Shown piece after piece: positions 7,249 to 16,486 of a stretch of 59,877 bases of DNA. The notes beneath the pieces are model-generated. The model was not told the origin of the DNA. It worked only from the letters and a program-made list of their open reading frames with translations, and did not search any database. The stretch comes from Streptomyces sp. SA15 (GTDB taxonomy: Bacteria; Actinomycetota; Actinomycetes; Streptomycetales; Streptomycetaceae). The DNA is taken from assembly GCF_002291145.1 (NCBI RefSeq), contig NZ_NTGE01000112.1, forward strand, positions 1 to 59,877. The letters run 5' to 3'. Every line of letters starts with the position of its first letter. Position 1 is the first letter of the stretch. The position numbers and the translations under genes were made by a program.

Positions 7249-8634
7249 ATGTCCCAGCGAAGGAACATGTCCAGGCCCTGGCTGCGCAGGATCTCGTGCC
7301 GCATGGACGCGTGGCAGCCGGTGCACCAGCACGCGCACGAGCAGCGGCAGGTCTACCAGGGGGAGGTCCCTCCGCACCCGGGCCCGCCCCCCACCGGCTT
7401 CAGCCTGCTGCCGTGGCTGCTCATGGGTATGGGCGCCTTCTCCAACCTCTTCCAGGGCGAGACCCCGAACCCGTGGATCGGCGGCCTGGGGCTGCTCGCC
7501 TTCAACTCCCTCTACATCTACGTGTCGTTCCGCGCGTTCGTGAAGGAGACGCGGGAGGCGACCTCCACCCGGGTGGCGCTGGTCCTGCTGGGCCTGGTGA
7601 CCTGCGGTCTGGCCATGGGGTACGGCGGCAACTGGCTGCTGTTCTTCCCCTTGTTCGGCCTCGCGACGGGCGCGGTCGTACGGATGCCGCACCTGCGCTG
7701 GGCCGGTACGGCCGTGGCGGTGCTCGCCGGTGCGGCCGCCGTCTTCCGTGACGGCTGGGGCGGCCTCGACATCGCGTACGCCACGTGGATCTCCTCGATG
7801 GTGACGGCGGCGATCCTGTCCCTGTCCGAAGCCGTACGGGAGCTGCGGGCGGCCCGCGAGGAACTGGCGCTCCGCGCGGTGGAGGAGGAGCGGCTGCGCT
7901 TCTCCCGCGATCTGCACGATCTGCTCGGTCACACGATGTCGGTGATCGTGGTGAAGGCGGAGGCGGCGCGGCGGCTGGCCGACCGCGACCTGGCGGCCGC
8001 GCTGGACCAGATCACCGACATCGAGTCCGTCGGCCGCCAGGCGCTGGCCGAGATCCGCGAGGCCGTGACCGGCTACCGCGAGGGCAGCCTGACCACGGAA
8101 CTCGACCGGGCGCGCTCCGCCCTGTCCGCGGCGGGCGTCGAGCTGGTCCTGAGCCGGTCGGGCACCCCGCTCCCCGCGCAGACGGAGTCCTTGCTGGGCT
8201 GGGTGGTACGCGAGGCGGTCACCAACGTCGTCCGGCACAGTGGGGCGAGTCGCTGCGAGATCACGGTCGCGAGCGTGGGGAGCGCGGCGGAGCGCGTACG
8301 GCTGATGGTGACGGACAACGGCACGGGTGGGGCGACCGGCGACGCCACCGGGGGCGGCGCGGGGGCCGGGCTTCGGGAGGGCTTCGGCGCCGGGTCGGGC
8401 ACCGGCCCCGGCACCGGACTCAAAGGGCTGACGGAACGTCTGGCCGCGGCGGGAGGCTCGCTGACGGCCGGGCCGGGAGCGCGGGGCGGGTTCGCGGTGA
8501 CGGCGGAATTGCCGGTGGAGTCGGTGGAGCTGCGGGCGGGGTCGGTGGAGCTGCGGGCGGGGTCGGTGCGGTTGCCGATGGGGTCGGCGGAGTTGACGGG
8601 TGCGGTGCGTGACGTGGGTACGCCGGCCTTGTGA
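7249..8634 (+). CDS. Two-component sensor histidine kinase (HisKA_3, NarL partner type)
   Basis: A 461-residue membrane kinase. About five hydrophobic segments lie between residues 50 and 195, then the dimerisation and phosphoacceptor box RFSRDLHDLLGHTM (His223), the N-box REAVTNVVRHSG and the G-box GLKGLTERL. An unusual Gly/Ala/Thr-rich stretch of ~35 residues is inserted in the ATP lid, and the C-terminus carries four 7-residue repeats (SVELRAG type). The response regulator follows after 45 nt, so the two form one system; the signal is unknown. ATG 7249 is chosen; GTG 7243 and ATG 7267 are alternatives with no clear ribosome site. It diverges from the MaoC operon. Confidence 0.88.
   Translation: MSQRRNMSRPWLRRISCRMDAWQPVHQHAHEQRQVYQGEVPPHPGPPPTGFSLLPWLLMGMGAFSNLFQGETPNPWIGGLGLLAFNSLYIYVSFRAFVKETREATSTRVALVLLGLVTCGLAMGYGGNWLLFFPLFGLATGAVVRMPHLRWAGTAVAVLAGAAAVFRDGWGGLDIAYATWISSMVTAAILSLSEAVRELRAAREELALRAVEEERLRFSRDLHDLLGHTMSVIVVKAEAARRLADRDLAAALDQITDIESVGRQALAEIREAVTGYREGSLTTELDRARSALSAAGVELVLSRSGTPLPAQTESLLGWVVREAVTNVVRHSGASRCEITVASVGSAAERVRLMVTDNGTGGATGDATGGGAGAGLREGFGAGSGTGPGTGLKGLTERLAAAGGSLTAGPGARGGFAVTAELPVESVELRAGSVELRAGSVRLPMGSAELTGAVRDVGTPAL
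8521..8604 (+). repeat. 21-bp in-frame repeat at kinase C-terminus
   Basis: Four 21-bp units; the first two are identical (TCGGTGGAGCTGCGGGCGGGG) and the last two diverged. They encode SVELRAG, SVELRAG, SVRLPMG and SAELTGA. Confidence 0.85.
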
Positions 8635-8679
8635 TGCCCGCAGCGGGCCGGGACCGGCCTCGCGCCCTACGCTTGGGTC

Positions 8680-9321
8680 GTGAACGAGATGCCGCGGGAC
8701 CACCGGCCCGCCAGATCCATCAGAGTTCTGCTCGCCGAGGACCAGGGCATGATGCGTGGCGCGCTCGCCCTGCTGCTCGGGATGGAGCCGGACATCGAGG
8801 TGGTGGCCCAGGTGGCAGCGGGCGACAAGATCGTGGACGCGGCCCTGACCCACCGCCCGGACGTCGCCCTCCTCGACATCGAATTGCCCGGCATGAGCGG
8901 CCTGGACGCCGCCGCCGAACTCCGCGACCAGGTACCCGACTGCCGGGTGCTGATCCTCACCACCTTCGGCCGGCCCGGCTATCTGCGCCGGGCCATGGAG
9001 GCGGGAGCCACCGGCTTCCTCGTCAAGGACGGCCCTGTGGAGGAGTTGGCCGCCGCGATCCGCCGGGGGCTGACCGGCGAGACCGTGATCGACCCGGCCC
9101 TCGCCGCGGCCGCGCTCAGTGCCGGCCCGAACCCGCTCACGGCCCGCGAGTGCGACGTCCTCAAGGCCTCGGCGGACGGCGCGACGGTCGCCGACATCGC
9201 CGCAAAGCTGCACCTCTCGGAGTCCACGGTCCGCAACTACCTCTCCTCCGCCATCGGCAAGACGGGCACCCGCAACCGCATGGAAGCGATGCGGGAGGCC
9301 CGGCAGCAGGGGTGGCTGTAA
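8680..9321 (+). CDS. Response regulator, NarL/LuxR family
   Basis: A 213-residue regulator. The receiver domain has the acidic pair in LLAEDQ, phospho-Asp66 in ALLDIELPG and Lys in GFLVKDG. The C-terminal LuxR-type helix-turn-helix starts at NPLTARECDVL and includes VADIAAKLHLSESTVRNYLS. It is the partner of the kinase just upstream. GTG at 8680 is used; ATG at 8689 (MPRDHR) is an alternative. A GC-rich hairpin follows at 9367. Confidence 0.9.
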   Translation: MNEMPRDHRPARSIRVLLAEDQGMMRGALALLLGMEPDIEVVAQVAAGDKIVDAALTHRPDVALLDIELPGMSGLDAAAELRDQVPDCRVLILTTFGRPGYLRRAMEAGATGFLVKDGPVEELAAAIRRGLTGETVIDPALAAAALSAGPNPLTARECDVLKASADGATVADIAAKLHLSESTVRNYLSSAIGKTGTRNRMEAMREARQQGWL

Positions 9322-9366
9322 CCGTCCTCATCCCCATCGCCGCGGGGCGCTTCCCATGCGGCGAGT

Positions 9367-9396
9367 GGGGGCGGCACCGCCCAGGGTTTCGCCCCC
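9367..9396 (+). terminator. Possible terminator hairpin
   Basis: GGGGGCG (9367-9373) pairs with CGCCCCC (9390-9396) about 45 nt after the response-regulator stop. There is no T-run, which is normal for this GC content. Confidence 0.45.
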
Positions 9397-9496
9397 TGGC
9401 CCGAACGCGACCACGAACAGCAGATCCGCGCCCCTTCCGCCGCCGAGGTCGTCCCCGCGGTCCGTGATGCCCTCGGACAGCAGCCCACCGAAATAC

Positions 9497-9539
9497 TTGG
9501 CTAGCCACAGAATTGCTGTTATGTTTACGTGGCCAGCCA
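9497..9539 (+). promoter_or_regulatory. Promoter with two palindromic operator-like sites
   Basis: A promoter-like pair TTGGCT (9497-9502) and TATGTT (9520-9525) has a 17-nt spacer. The perfect palindrome TGGCTAGCCA (9498-9507) covers the -35, and the near-copy TGGCCAGCCA (9530-9539) lies around the expected start, 32 bp (about three helical turns) away. The MarR-family protein encoded at 11630 in the same gene run is the obvious candidate binder; this is inference. Confidence 0.5.
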
Positions 9540-9573
9540 CCTAATGGGCTGGTGAGACGTGAGGAGAGTTGTC

Positions 9574-10479
9574 ATGAAAGCCATCCTGTTCGACCGTTTC
9601 GGCGGCACGGAAGTGCTGCACGAGGCGGACATCGAGGTCCCGCAGCCCGGCCCCGGCCAGGTCCGCGTCCGCGTCAAGGCGGCCGGGCTGAACGCGCTGG
9701 ACGGCAAGATCCGCTCCGGGGCACTGGAGGCCGTGTTCCCCACCCCGCTCCCCTCCGTCCCCGGTCACGAGCTCGCCGGCGTGGTGGACGCCCTGGGTGA
9801 GGGCGTGCGGGACGTGCAGGTGGGTGACGAGGTGCTGGGCTGGTCGGACACCGGCTCGTACGCCGAGTACGCGCTGGCCACCATCGTGGCCCTGAAGCCG
9901 GCCGGCCTCGACTGGCAGCACGCGGTCGCGCTGCCGGTGGCGGGCGAGACGGCCGAGCGGGTCCTGAACCTGCTGGGCGTCGCCGCCGGGGAGACGGTGC
10001 TGATGCACGGCGCGGCCGGAGCGGTCGGCACCCTGGCGGTCCAGCTCGCCACGGCCCGCGGAGCGCGTGTCATCGGCACCGCCGGCCCCGCGAACCAGGA
10101 CTACCTCGCCTCGCTCGGCGCCACCGCGACCGTTTACGGCGAGGGCCTGGTCGAGCGGGTCCGGGCGCTCGCCCCCGAAGGCGTGGACGCGGTGTTCGAC
10201 CTGGCCGGGAAGGGAGCCCTTGAGGACTCCATCACCTTGCGGGGCGGCACCGAGCGCATCGTCACCATCGCCGACTTCCGCGCGAACCAGCTCGGCATCA
10301 CCTTCGCCAACGGCCCCCAGGAACGCTCGGCCGCCCGCCTGGCCGCCCTGGCGCAGGATGCCGCGACCGGCAAGGTCGTCACCACCGTCACCGCCTACCC
10401 GCTCGACCAGGCCGCCACGGCCCAGCAGGTCAGCGACGCCGGGCATGTCCGGGGCAAGCTCGTCCTCACCGTCGACTGA
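9574..10479 (+). CDS. NADPH quinone/enone oxidoreductase (zinc-free MDR)
   Basis: A 301-residue medium-chain reductase. It starts MKAILFDRFGGTEVL, has the cofactor loop HGAAGAVGTLAVQLA near residue 150, and lacks the zinc ligand cysteines, as in quinone oxidoreductases. ATG 9574 with GAGGAGAG ahead. The next genes encode an old-yellow-enzyme reductase, a MarR regulator and an NmrA-like protein, suggesting an electrophile or quinone stress response. A promoter with paired palindromes lies 35-77 nt upstream. Confidence 0.88.
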   Translation: MKAILFDRFGGTEVLHEADIEVPQPGPGQVRVRVKAAGLNALDGKIRSGALEAVFPTPLPSVPGHELAGVVDALGEGVRDVQVGDEVLGWSDTGSYAEYALATIVALKPAGLDWQHAVALPVAGETAERVLNLLGVAAGETVLMHGAAGAVGTLAVQLATARGARVIGTAGPANQDYLASLGATATVYGEGLVERVRALAPEGVDAVFDLAGKGALEDSITLRGGTERIVTIADFRANQLGITFANGPQERSAARLAALAQDAATGKVVTTVTAYPLDQAATAQQVSDAGHVRGKLVLTVD

Positions 10480-10556
10480 TCACGCCCGCCTCTCCTTCCG
10501 CCACGCCCCCGCTTTCCCGATCACCACCTGGTCATCACCGCACCGAAGGAACACTC

Positions 10557-11618
10557 ATGCTGAACGCCCTGTGGACACCGACCACCGTCGGCGACATCTC
10601 CCTCCCCCACCGCGTGGTCATGGCCCCCATGACCCGTGACCGCTCCACACCCGAAGGCGTACCGACCGAACTGAACGCCGAGTACTACGCCCAGCGGGCC
10701 TCGCACGCGCTGATCATCACCGAGGGAACCCAGCCCTGCACCGACGGCCAGGGCTACCTCCTCACCCCCGGCATCCACAATGACGAGCAGATCGCCGGGT
10801 GGCGCAAGGTCACCGACGCCGTGCACGCGGCCGACGGCCGGATCGTCATCCAGCTGATGCACACCGGACGCATCTCCCACCCCGACAACACCCCCCACGG
10901 GCGCCGGCCGGTCGCCCCTTCGGCGATCCGGCCGCAGGGCGTGATGTTCACCGCGTCCGGGCCCCAGGAGATGCCGGCACCCCGTGCTCTGTCGACGCAG
11001 GAGGTCGCGGCGACCGTCGACGACTTCCGCCGCGCCGCAGCGGCTGCCGTCGTCGCAGGCGCCGACGGTGTGGAGATCCACGCCGCCAACGGCTACCTGG
11101 TGCACCAGTTCCTGTCCGACAACACCAACCAGCGCACCGACCGCTACGGCGGCTCCCTCGACAACCGCATCCGCTTCGCCGTCGAGGTGGCCGCTGCCGT
11201 GGCCGACGAGATCGGCGCCGACCGCACCGGCCTGCGCATCTCCCCCGGCAACCCCTACAACGACATCGCCGAGTCCGACACCGCCGAGCTGTATCCCGCT
11301 CTCCTGCGCGCCCTCAGCCCGCTCGGCCTCGCCTACCTCCACGTGATGCACGCGGGCGACGAGGAGCTGCTGGGCACCCTGCGCGCGCTGTGGCCGACCA
11401 CGCTGATCCTCAACCGGGCCGGCGCCGATCTGCCCACCCGCGCCAAGGACATCGACCACGGCACGGCCGACCTCGTCTCCGTCGGCGCCCTCGCGCTCGC
11501 CAACCCGGACCTGGTCGAGCGGCTACGCTCTGACGCGCCGCTGAACACCCCCGACCCGGCGACCTTCTACGGCGGCGGAGTGGCCGGCTACACCGACTAC
11601 CCCACCTACACCGTCTGA
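10557..11618 (+). CDS. Old yellow enzyme family alkene reductase
   Basis: A 353-residue FMN-dependent ene-reductase. Visible features are MAPMTRDRS near the N-terminus, IQLMHTGRISHP, the substrate-binding stretch EIHAANGYLVHQFLS with the HxxN-type pair, and RTDRYGGSLDNRIRF. The length is typical of the NemA/OYE group, which reduces activated double bonds and nitro compounds with NAD(P)H. ATG 10557 follows GAAGGA. It lies 77 nt after the quinone reductase and 11 nt before the MarR gene, so one operon is likely. Confidence 0.92.
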   Translation: MLNALWTPTTVGDISLPHRVVMAPMTRDRSTPEGVPTELNAEYYAQRASHALIITEGTQPCTDGQGYLLTPGIHNDEQIAGWRKVTDAVHAADGRIVIQLMHTGRISHPDNTPHGRRPVAPSAIRPQGVMFTASGPQEMPAPRALSTQEVAATVDDFRRAAAAAVVAGADGVEIHAANGYLVHQFLSDNTNQRTDRYGGSLDNRIRFAVEVAAAVADEIGADRTGLRISPGNPYNDIAESDTAELYPALLRALSPLGLAYLHVMHAGDEELLGTLRALWPTTLILNRAGADLPTRAKDIDHGTADLVSVGALALANPDLVERLRSDAPLNTPDPATFYGGGVAGYTDYPTYTV

Positions 11619-11629
11619 GGAACCCAACC

Positions 11630-12109
11630 ATGCCCGCCCCCACACCCCGCACCCCCACTACGGCCAGCGAGGGGCCGATGAGCTATGCGATCTTCCAGCT
11701 CGCCCGCGCTCACCGCGCCCGCGCCGCCGCCATGCTCCGCGAGATGGACCTGCACCCCGGACAGGAACTGCTGCTGATGCACCTCCTGGACCGGGACGGC
11801 CAGACCCAGTCCGAGCTGCTCGACAGCGTCGGCCTGGACCACTCCACCGTCTCCAAGTCCCTACGCCGTATGCAGGACGCCGGCCTGGTCATCCGCGAGC
11901 CGGCCGAACACGACCGGCGCGTCATGGTCGTCCACCTCACCGACAAGGGCCGTGCCATGCGCGAGCCCCTGGCAGCCATGTGGCGGGCCCTGGAGGAGAC
12001 CTCCGCGCGGAACCTGTCGGCGCAGCAGGCAGAGTCCTTCGTCCGCACCGCCTACGCCATCGCCGACGCGATCAACAGCCGCGCTCTTCCGCAAGAAGAG
12101 TCCGAGTAA
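11630..12109 (+). CDS. MarR family transcriptional regulator
   Basis: A 159-residue winged-helix protein. The recognition region LDHSTVSKSLRRMQDAGLV and the wing REPAEHDRRVMVVHLTDKG are intact. MarR proteins usually repress the operon they belong to and respond to phenolics or oxidants. Here it directly follows the two reductases, and paired palindromes precede the first gene, so autoregulation is the simple model. ATG 11630 with GAGGA upstream; an internal ATG (MSYAIFQL) at residue 17 is possible. Confidence 0.9.
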   Translation: MPAPTPRTPTTASEGPMSYAIFQLARAHRARAAAMLREMDLHPGQELLLMHLLDRDGQTQSELLDSVGLDHSTVSKSLRRMQDAGLVIREPAEHDRRVMVVHLTDKGRAMREPLAAMWRALEETSARNLSAQQAESFVRTAYAIADAINSRALPQEESE

Positions 12110-12151
12110 CTCCCCCTTCGCCCCCCGGTTCCGCCCTGGGAGAACGGGCGG

Positions 12152-12388
12152 TTGCGGGGCCTCAGCGTCATGGGCAACCGCGAGCTGTCCCGGTGCGGGC
12201 AGGCGGAACTCGTCCGGGGGAAAGGGCAACACCCCCGCGAGGACAGCGAGCCCTTCCCCGTCGCCGGCCGGCTGCACATCGAGGACGGCCGCTTCACCCG
12301 CGTCCGGGTCGCCTTCGACCTCGGCAAGCTCCTGCAGGCCGGCGGTGACCCGCGCCGCGGATGCACCCACCACAGGCCCGCCCCCTGA
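12152..12388 (+). pseudogene. Possible remnant of an NTF2/SnoaL-like protein
   Basis: This 372-nt gap between the MarR and NmrA-like genes has no convincing intact gene. One frame reads EPFPVAGRLHIEDGRFTRVR followed by VAFDLGKLLQ, which looks like the last strand and tail of a SnoaL-like (NTF2 fold) protein (VAGxxHxEDGRIxRVRVxFD). The upstream part of such a domain is missing and the start is not convincing. I read it as a 3' fragment of a decayed gene. It could instead be a small unrelated ORF. Confidence 0.35.
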
Positions 12389-12481
12389 GCGACCCGGGCC
12401 GACGGCGCCCACGTCCGCGGCCACCACTGCCCCGCCCACCCAATCCCTCCACTACTGACCTGTTGGAAAAGTGAGACCCCC

Positions 12482-13402
12482 ATGACCACCACCCGCTCCA
12501 CCGCCCTCCCGGTCCTCGTCGTCGGCGCGACCGGCTCCCTCGGGGGCAAGGTCGTCGACGAACTGCTGGGGCGCGGTAAGAACGTCCGCGCCCTGGTCCG
12601 GCCGACCACCGACGCGAGCAGGCTCGAAAGCCGGGGTGTCGAGATCGCCCGCGGCGACATGCTCGACCTCGACTCGCTCGTAGCCGCCATGAACGGTGCC
12701 GATGCCGTCATCACCACCGCTGCCGGCTACACCCGCGGCGGCAAGAACGCGTACGACATCGACACCGTCGGCAACGCCAACCTCGCCGAGGCCGCCCACC
12801 GCGCCGGCATCCGGCGGTTCGTCCTGACCAGCATCCTCACCAGTGACCAGACGCCCGATGTCCCGCACTTCTGGCACAAGAAAGTCGCCGAGGACAAGCT
12901 CGAACAGCTCGGCGTCCCGTTCGTCGCACTGCGCCCCGGGGCGTTCCTCGACCAGATCGCGAGCATGGCGGGCAACCCGATCGACAAGGGCCGCCTGATC
13001 TGGATGGGCAAGCCCACCGTCCCGCTGACCTTCGTCCGCACCTCCGATCTCGCGGCCTACCTGGCGGCCGCGGTCGACGCCGAGGCCGACGACGGTGAGC
13101 GCATCGACATCGGCTGGGACCGTCCGGTCAGCATGCGCGAGGTGGCCGACCTGATGGGCAGCCGGGCCGGAAAGAAGATCAAGGTGTGGACCGTCCCTTC
13201 CGCCGTCACCCGCGCCGCGGGAGCCGTCACCGGCCGCTTCATGCCCCTGGTCAAGGACATGGCCGCGATGTTCCGCTGGTTCGACAGGGGCCGCTACGTC
13301 GCCGACCCCCGCCGGCAGGAACAGCTGTTCGGCCCCGTCCCCACGGCCGAGGACGCCCTCGCCCGGTTCACCGACGAGCTGAGCAAGGCGCAGCACCGGT
13401 GA
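12482..13402 (+). CDS. NmrA-like / atypical SDR NAD(P)-binding protein
   Basis: A 306-residue protein with the atypical SDR dinucleotide motif VVGATGSLGGKV near residue 14 and the NmrA/NADP-binding pattern NVRALVRPTTDASRLES. It lacks a clear YxxxK catalytic pair, which fits redox-sensing or isoflavone-reductase-like members. RRFVLTSILTSDQT and LRPGAFLDQ are typical of the family. ATG 12482. It is the last gene of the redox block, separated from the MarR gene by the decayed stretch. Substrate unknown. Confidence 0.8.
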   Translation: MTTTRSTALPVLVVGATGSLGGKVVDELLGRGKNVRALVRPTTDASRLESRGVEIARGDMLDLDSLVAAMNGADAVITTAAGYTRGGKNAYDIDTVGNANLAEAAHRAGIRRFVLTSILTSDQTPDVPHFWHKKVAEDKLEQLGVPFVALRPGAFLDQIASMAGNPIDKGRLIWMGKPTVPLTFVRTSDLAAYLAAAVDAEADDGERIDIGWDRPVSMREVADLMGSRAGKKIKVWTVPSAVTRAAGAVTGRFMPLVKDMAAMFRWFDRGRYVADPRRQEQLFGPVPTAEDALARFTDELSKAQHR

Positions 13403-13605
13403 CGGGCCCGCATCCCGGTCCCGCCAGGTGGGGGTGCTCGCGCCGGTGAGGCGGCGGACCATGACATGGGTCATCGCCCAGTGGACACGGGATGCGGCCC
13501 CCGACGGCACCCCGCATCAGAACCCGGTGGTGTGCCAGCCCGCCCTGGTCGCGGGTGCCGGCGCGCATCGCCGGCCCGCCTCAGCAGCGCACGAGACCCC
13601 TGTCC

Positions 13606-14427
13606 CTACTTCGTCACCTCCACCGACTCGTACTCCGTACCCTTCGGCGCCACGCACACGAACCAGTCGTGCGGGGACCCCTCGGCACTGCGGATCGCCA
13701 TCTCGTCGCTGTTGATCTCGGTGTTCGAGGGTGCCCTGTCGACCTCGGTCGTCGTGCCGTTCTTCCAGGTGCACACGACGCGCTGGGCCGTCGTGGCGAC
13801 CTGGCCGATGACCAGTCGGTAGGGGTCGTCGGAGCCGCTGTTCAGGGCGATCGCGGCGGCTTCGACGTCCCTGCCCGACATGGTGTCGTCCGCGGTGAAC
13901 ACGTCCTCGATCACCGTTTGGACCCGGTCACCGTCGCCCCGGCGCACGAAGAAGGAGCTCTTGCCGACCAGTTGGGAGGCCTCGCGGACGTCCGAGGGCG
14001 TCTCCCCGTATTCGCCCATCGCTGCCAACTGGCCCTGCGCTTCCGCCTCGTCGCGCGGCGCCGCCCACACGTCGATCAGGACCCGCCACTCCTTGCCGTT
14101 CTCCCACCCGATCGCCAGCGTCGTCCGCTGGGCCGTGAACACGTCCGGTGACGCGGTCGGCGATGGCGACGGCTGCGTGGCCACCGACCCTCCCCGCCCC
14201 CCGTCCCCGCCCGGCAGCCCCGCCACCGCGAGCGTCGCCGAGGAGCCGGCCAGTACCAGGGCCGTGGCCGCCGCCAGTGCCCAGCGGCGTGCCCTGCGGC
14301 GGCGGCCGCCGCGGAGCACCGCCTGGTAGGGGGCTATGCCGATCTCGACCTCGTCCGCGGCGTCGGCCAGCAGGAGGGCGATGTCGCTGTTGGTCATGTC
14401 GTGGTTCGTCTCCCGGTTCGCGCTCAT
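13606..14427 (-). CDS. Membrane-anchored partner of SigE-type sigma factor, probable anti-sigma
   Basis: A 273-residue protein: an N-terminal cytoplasmic part of ~50 residues (SDIALLLADAADEVEIGIAPY), one membrane segment after an RRRRARR patch (about residues 50-68), then a Pro/Ser linker and an extracytoplasmic domain. This layout, and translational coupling to the sigma gene (ATGA overlap at 14424-14427), fits the small proteins that follow SigE-family sigma genes in Streptomyces and are thought to regulate them. No zinc anti-sigma (ZAS) motif is seen. The exported domain could sense envelope state. Confidence 0.72.
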   Translation of the reverse strand: MSANRETNHDMTNSDIALLLADAADEVEIGIAPYQAVLRGGRRRRARRWALAAATALVLAGSSATLAVAGLPGGDGGRGGSVATQPSPSPTASPDVFTAQRTTLAIGWENGKEWRVLIDVWAAPRDEAEAQGQLAAMGEYGETPSDVREASQLVGKSSFFVRRGDGDRVQTVIEDVFTADDTMSGRDVEAAAIALNSGSDDPYRLVIGQVATTAQRVVCTWKNGTTTEVDRAPSNTEINSDEMAIRSAEGSPHDWFVCVAPKGTEYESVEVTK

Positions 14428-14966
14428 CGCGTCCGCCCTCCGCTCGTCACCATCTCCGCCAGGCCGGGTATGGCGCGGAGTTTCGCGATCCCCTTCGCCG
14501 CGTTGCTCTTCACGGCGCCGACCGAACACCCCATCGCCTCGGCGGTCTGGGTCTCGGTCAGGTCCTCCCAGTACCGCAGGACCACCGCTTCCCGCTGCCG
14601 CGCGGGCAGTTGGGCGAGCGCCTTCAGCAGGACGCCCCGGTCGTCGGCCTGGGAGATGCGGTCACCGGTGTCGGCGACCTCGCGCAGGAGTCCCGAGTCG
14701 TCCTTGGGCGCCAGGAACTCCCTGAGTTTTCTGCGGTGCTTGCGCGCGTGCGCGTTGATCATCACGCGCCGTACATACGCCTCCGGCTCGTCCGCCGAGC
14801 CGACCTTGCGCCAGGCCACATAGACCTGTTCGAGCGTCGACTGGACCAGGTCCTCCGCGGCGTGCTGCTCCCCCGTGAGGAGAAATGCCGTCCGCATCAG
14901 CCGCGGCCAGCGGCCGGTGACAAAGCTCTGGAACTCCTCGTCCCGAGCCTCCTTGCGATCCCCCAT
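14424..14966 (-). CDS. SigE-family RNA polymerase ECF sigma factor
   Basis: A 180-residue ECF sigma factor. Region 2 spans FVTGRWPRLMRTAFLLTGEQHAAEDLVQ and YVRRVMINAHARKHRR. Region 4 spans LPARQREAVVLRYWEDLTETQTAEAMGC with SVGAVKSNAAKGIAKLR as the recognition helix. ATG 14966 is chosen because AGGAGG lies five bases upstream; an in-frame GTG at 14972 overlaps it. Its stop overlaps the start of the membrane partner gene. The family usually responds to envelope stress; regulon unknown. Confidence 0.9.
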   Translation of the reverse strand: MGDRKEARDEEFQSFVTGRWPRLMRTAFLLTGEQHAAEDLVQSTLEQVYVAWRKVGSADEPEAYVRRVMINAHARKHRRKLREFLAPKDDSGLLREVADTGDRISQADDRGVLLKALAQLPARQREAVVLRYWEDLTETQTAEAMGCSVGAVKSNAAKGIAKLRAIPGLAEMVTSGGRTR

Positions 14967-15017
14967 GGGCACCTCCTAGATGAACAAAGGAGTCCACGGA
15001 CCGCCCGGACCGTTGCC

Positions 15018-16448
15018 TCAACTCGCGGATATTTTCCGCGGCAGCCACACCAGCATCAACACCACACCGCCCGCCAGCACCCCGGTCCCCACCCGGAACA
15101 CCAGCGCATAGCCCTCCGTCAGGGCCTGCGGGCTGTGGCCGTCCCCGGTGCGGGCCGCCGCGATGGTCGACATGACCGCCAGTCCCAGCGAACCGCCCAT
15201 CGTGCGCGAGGTGTTGACGAGGCCCGACACCAGCCCGGCCTCCCCGGGCGCCGCCCCGGACGTGGCCAGCGCGGCGAGCGGTGTCCCCGCCAGGCCCGCG
15301 CCCAGCATCATCAGGATCCCCGGGAACATGATCGACGTCAGATAGGCCCCGTCCGCGCTCATTGTCGACTGCCAGCCGAAGCCGACGACCGCCACCACGG
15401 TCCCCAGCACCGCCACGGCACGCGCTCCCGTCATCCGCATGAGCCGCGGCGCGACCTTCGATCCGACGACCACGGCCAGGGAACTCGGCACCAGGGCGAG
15501 TCCGGCGTCCAGCGGCGAGTAGCCCAGCACGTTCTGCGCGTACAGCGTCATGAAGAACCACATGCAGAACATCGCGGAGCCGCTCAGGAACATCCCCACG
15601 TTCGCCGACCACACCGACCGCACCCGCAGCAGCCCGAGCGGCATCAGCGGAGCCGCCGTACGGGCCTCGACGGCGAGGAAGCAGCCGACCAGCGCGAGCC
15701 CGGCGAGCAGCGGCACCAGTGTGGCCGCGGCCGTCCATCCCGCGGCCTCGGTCTGCGAGATGCCGTACGCCAGGGTGGCGAGCCCGGCCGTCACCAGTAC
15801 CGCGCCCGGCAGGTCCAGCCGTCGCCCGTCCCCCGCGCGGCTCTCCACCAGCCACACCACGGAGCCGAGCAGCACCACCGCCCCGACCGGCACATTGATC
15901 AGCAGGACCCACCGCCACGACAGCGCGTCCACCAGCAGACCGCCGACGAGTCCACCGGCCGCGCCGCCGCCCGCGCCCACGGCCGTCCAGGTCGCGATGG
16001 CCCGTGCGCGGGCGGCGCCCTCCGGGACGGCGGACGTGAGGATCGTCAGCGTCGACGGGGCGAGCACCGCCGCGCCCAGTCCCTGCGCGGCCCGCGCCAC
16101 CAGCAGCTGCCAGCCCTCCTGGGCCAGCCCGCCGCCGAGCGAGGCCAGCGTGAACAGGCCGAGGCCGACGAGGAACATCCGCTTGCGGCCGTAGAGGTCA
16201 CCGGCGCGCCCGCCGAGCAGCATGAACCCGGCGAAGGCGATGGTGTAGGCGTTCACCACCCACTGCAGGCCCTGCTCGCTCAGGCGCAGGTCGGTCCGCA
16301 TCGACGGCAGCGCCACGTTGACGACGGAGATGTCGAGCACGACGAGGAACTGTCCGGCGCACGCCAGCGCCACGACCAGCCAGGTGGGAGGCGGGGCGGG
16401 GCGGCGGGACAGGCGGGTGACGTCAGCGGCTCCGAGCATGGATGTCAT
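15018..16448 (-). CDS. MFS drug exporter, DHA2 (EmrB/QacA) type
   Basis: A 476-residue transporter with about 14 hydrophobic segments. DHA2 motifs include FLVVLDISVVNVALPSM in TM1 and GRAGDLYGRKRMFLVGL in the 2-3 loop. It is a proton-coupled efflux pump; substrates cannot be read from the sequence. ATG 16448 (MTSMLGAAD) is preferred. A longer reading frame would start inside the tandem repeat upstream and add a low-complexity tail. It diverges from a second MFS gene at 16724. Confidence 0.88.
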   Translation of the reverse strand: MTSMLGAADVTRLSRRPAPPPTWLVVALACAGQFLVVLDISVVNVALPSMRTDLRLSEQGLQWVVNAYTIAFAGFMLLGGRAGDLYGRKRMFLVGLGLFTLASLGGGLAQEGWQLLVARAAQGLGAAVLAPSTLTILTSAVPEGAARARAIATWTAVGAGGGAAGGLVGGLLVDALSWRWVLLINVPVGAVVLLGSVVWLVESRAGDGRRLDLPGAVLVTAGLATLAYGISQTEAAGWTAAATLVPLLAGLALVGCFLAVEARTAAPLMPLGLLRVRSVWSANVGMFLSGSAMFCMWFFMTLYAQNVLGYSPLDAGLALVPSSLAVVVGSKVAPRLMRMTGARAVAVLGTVVAVVGFGWQSTMSADGAYLTSIMFPGILMMLGAGLAGTPLAALATSGAAPGEAGLVSGLVNTSRTMGGSLGLAVMSTIAAARTGDGHSPQALTEGYALVFRVGTGVLAGGVVLMLVWLPRKISAS

Positions 16449-16486
16449 GCTCTCAACCAGCCGACGCTCCTTGCATCGGCATTTCG

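Noticed and set aside
9328..9540. Minus-strand ORF between response regulator and quinone reductase
   Set aside because: No ribosome site or recognisable domain; it overlaps a promoter and a hairpin.
13403..13605. Gap with small ORFs in both directions
   Set aside because: No frame shows a convincing domain; nothing assignable was seen.
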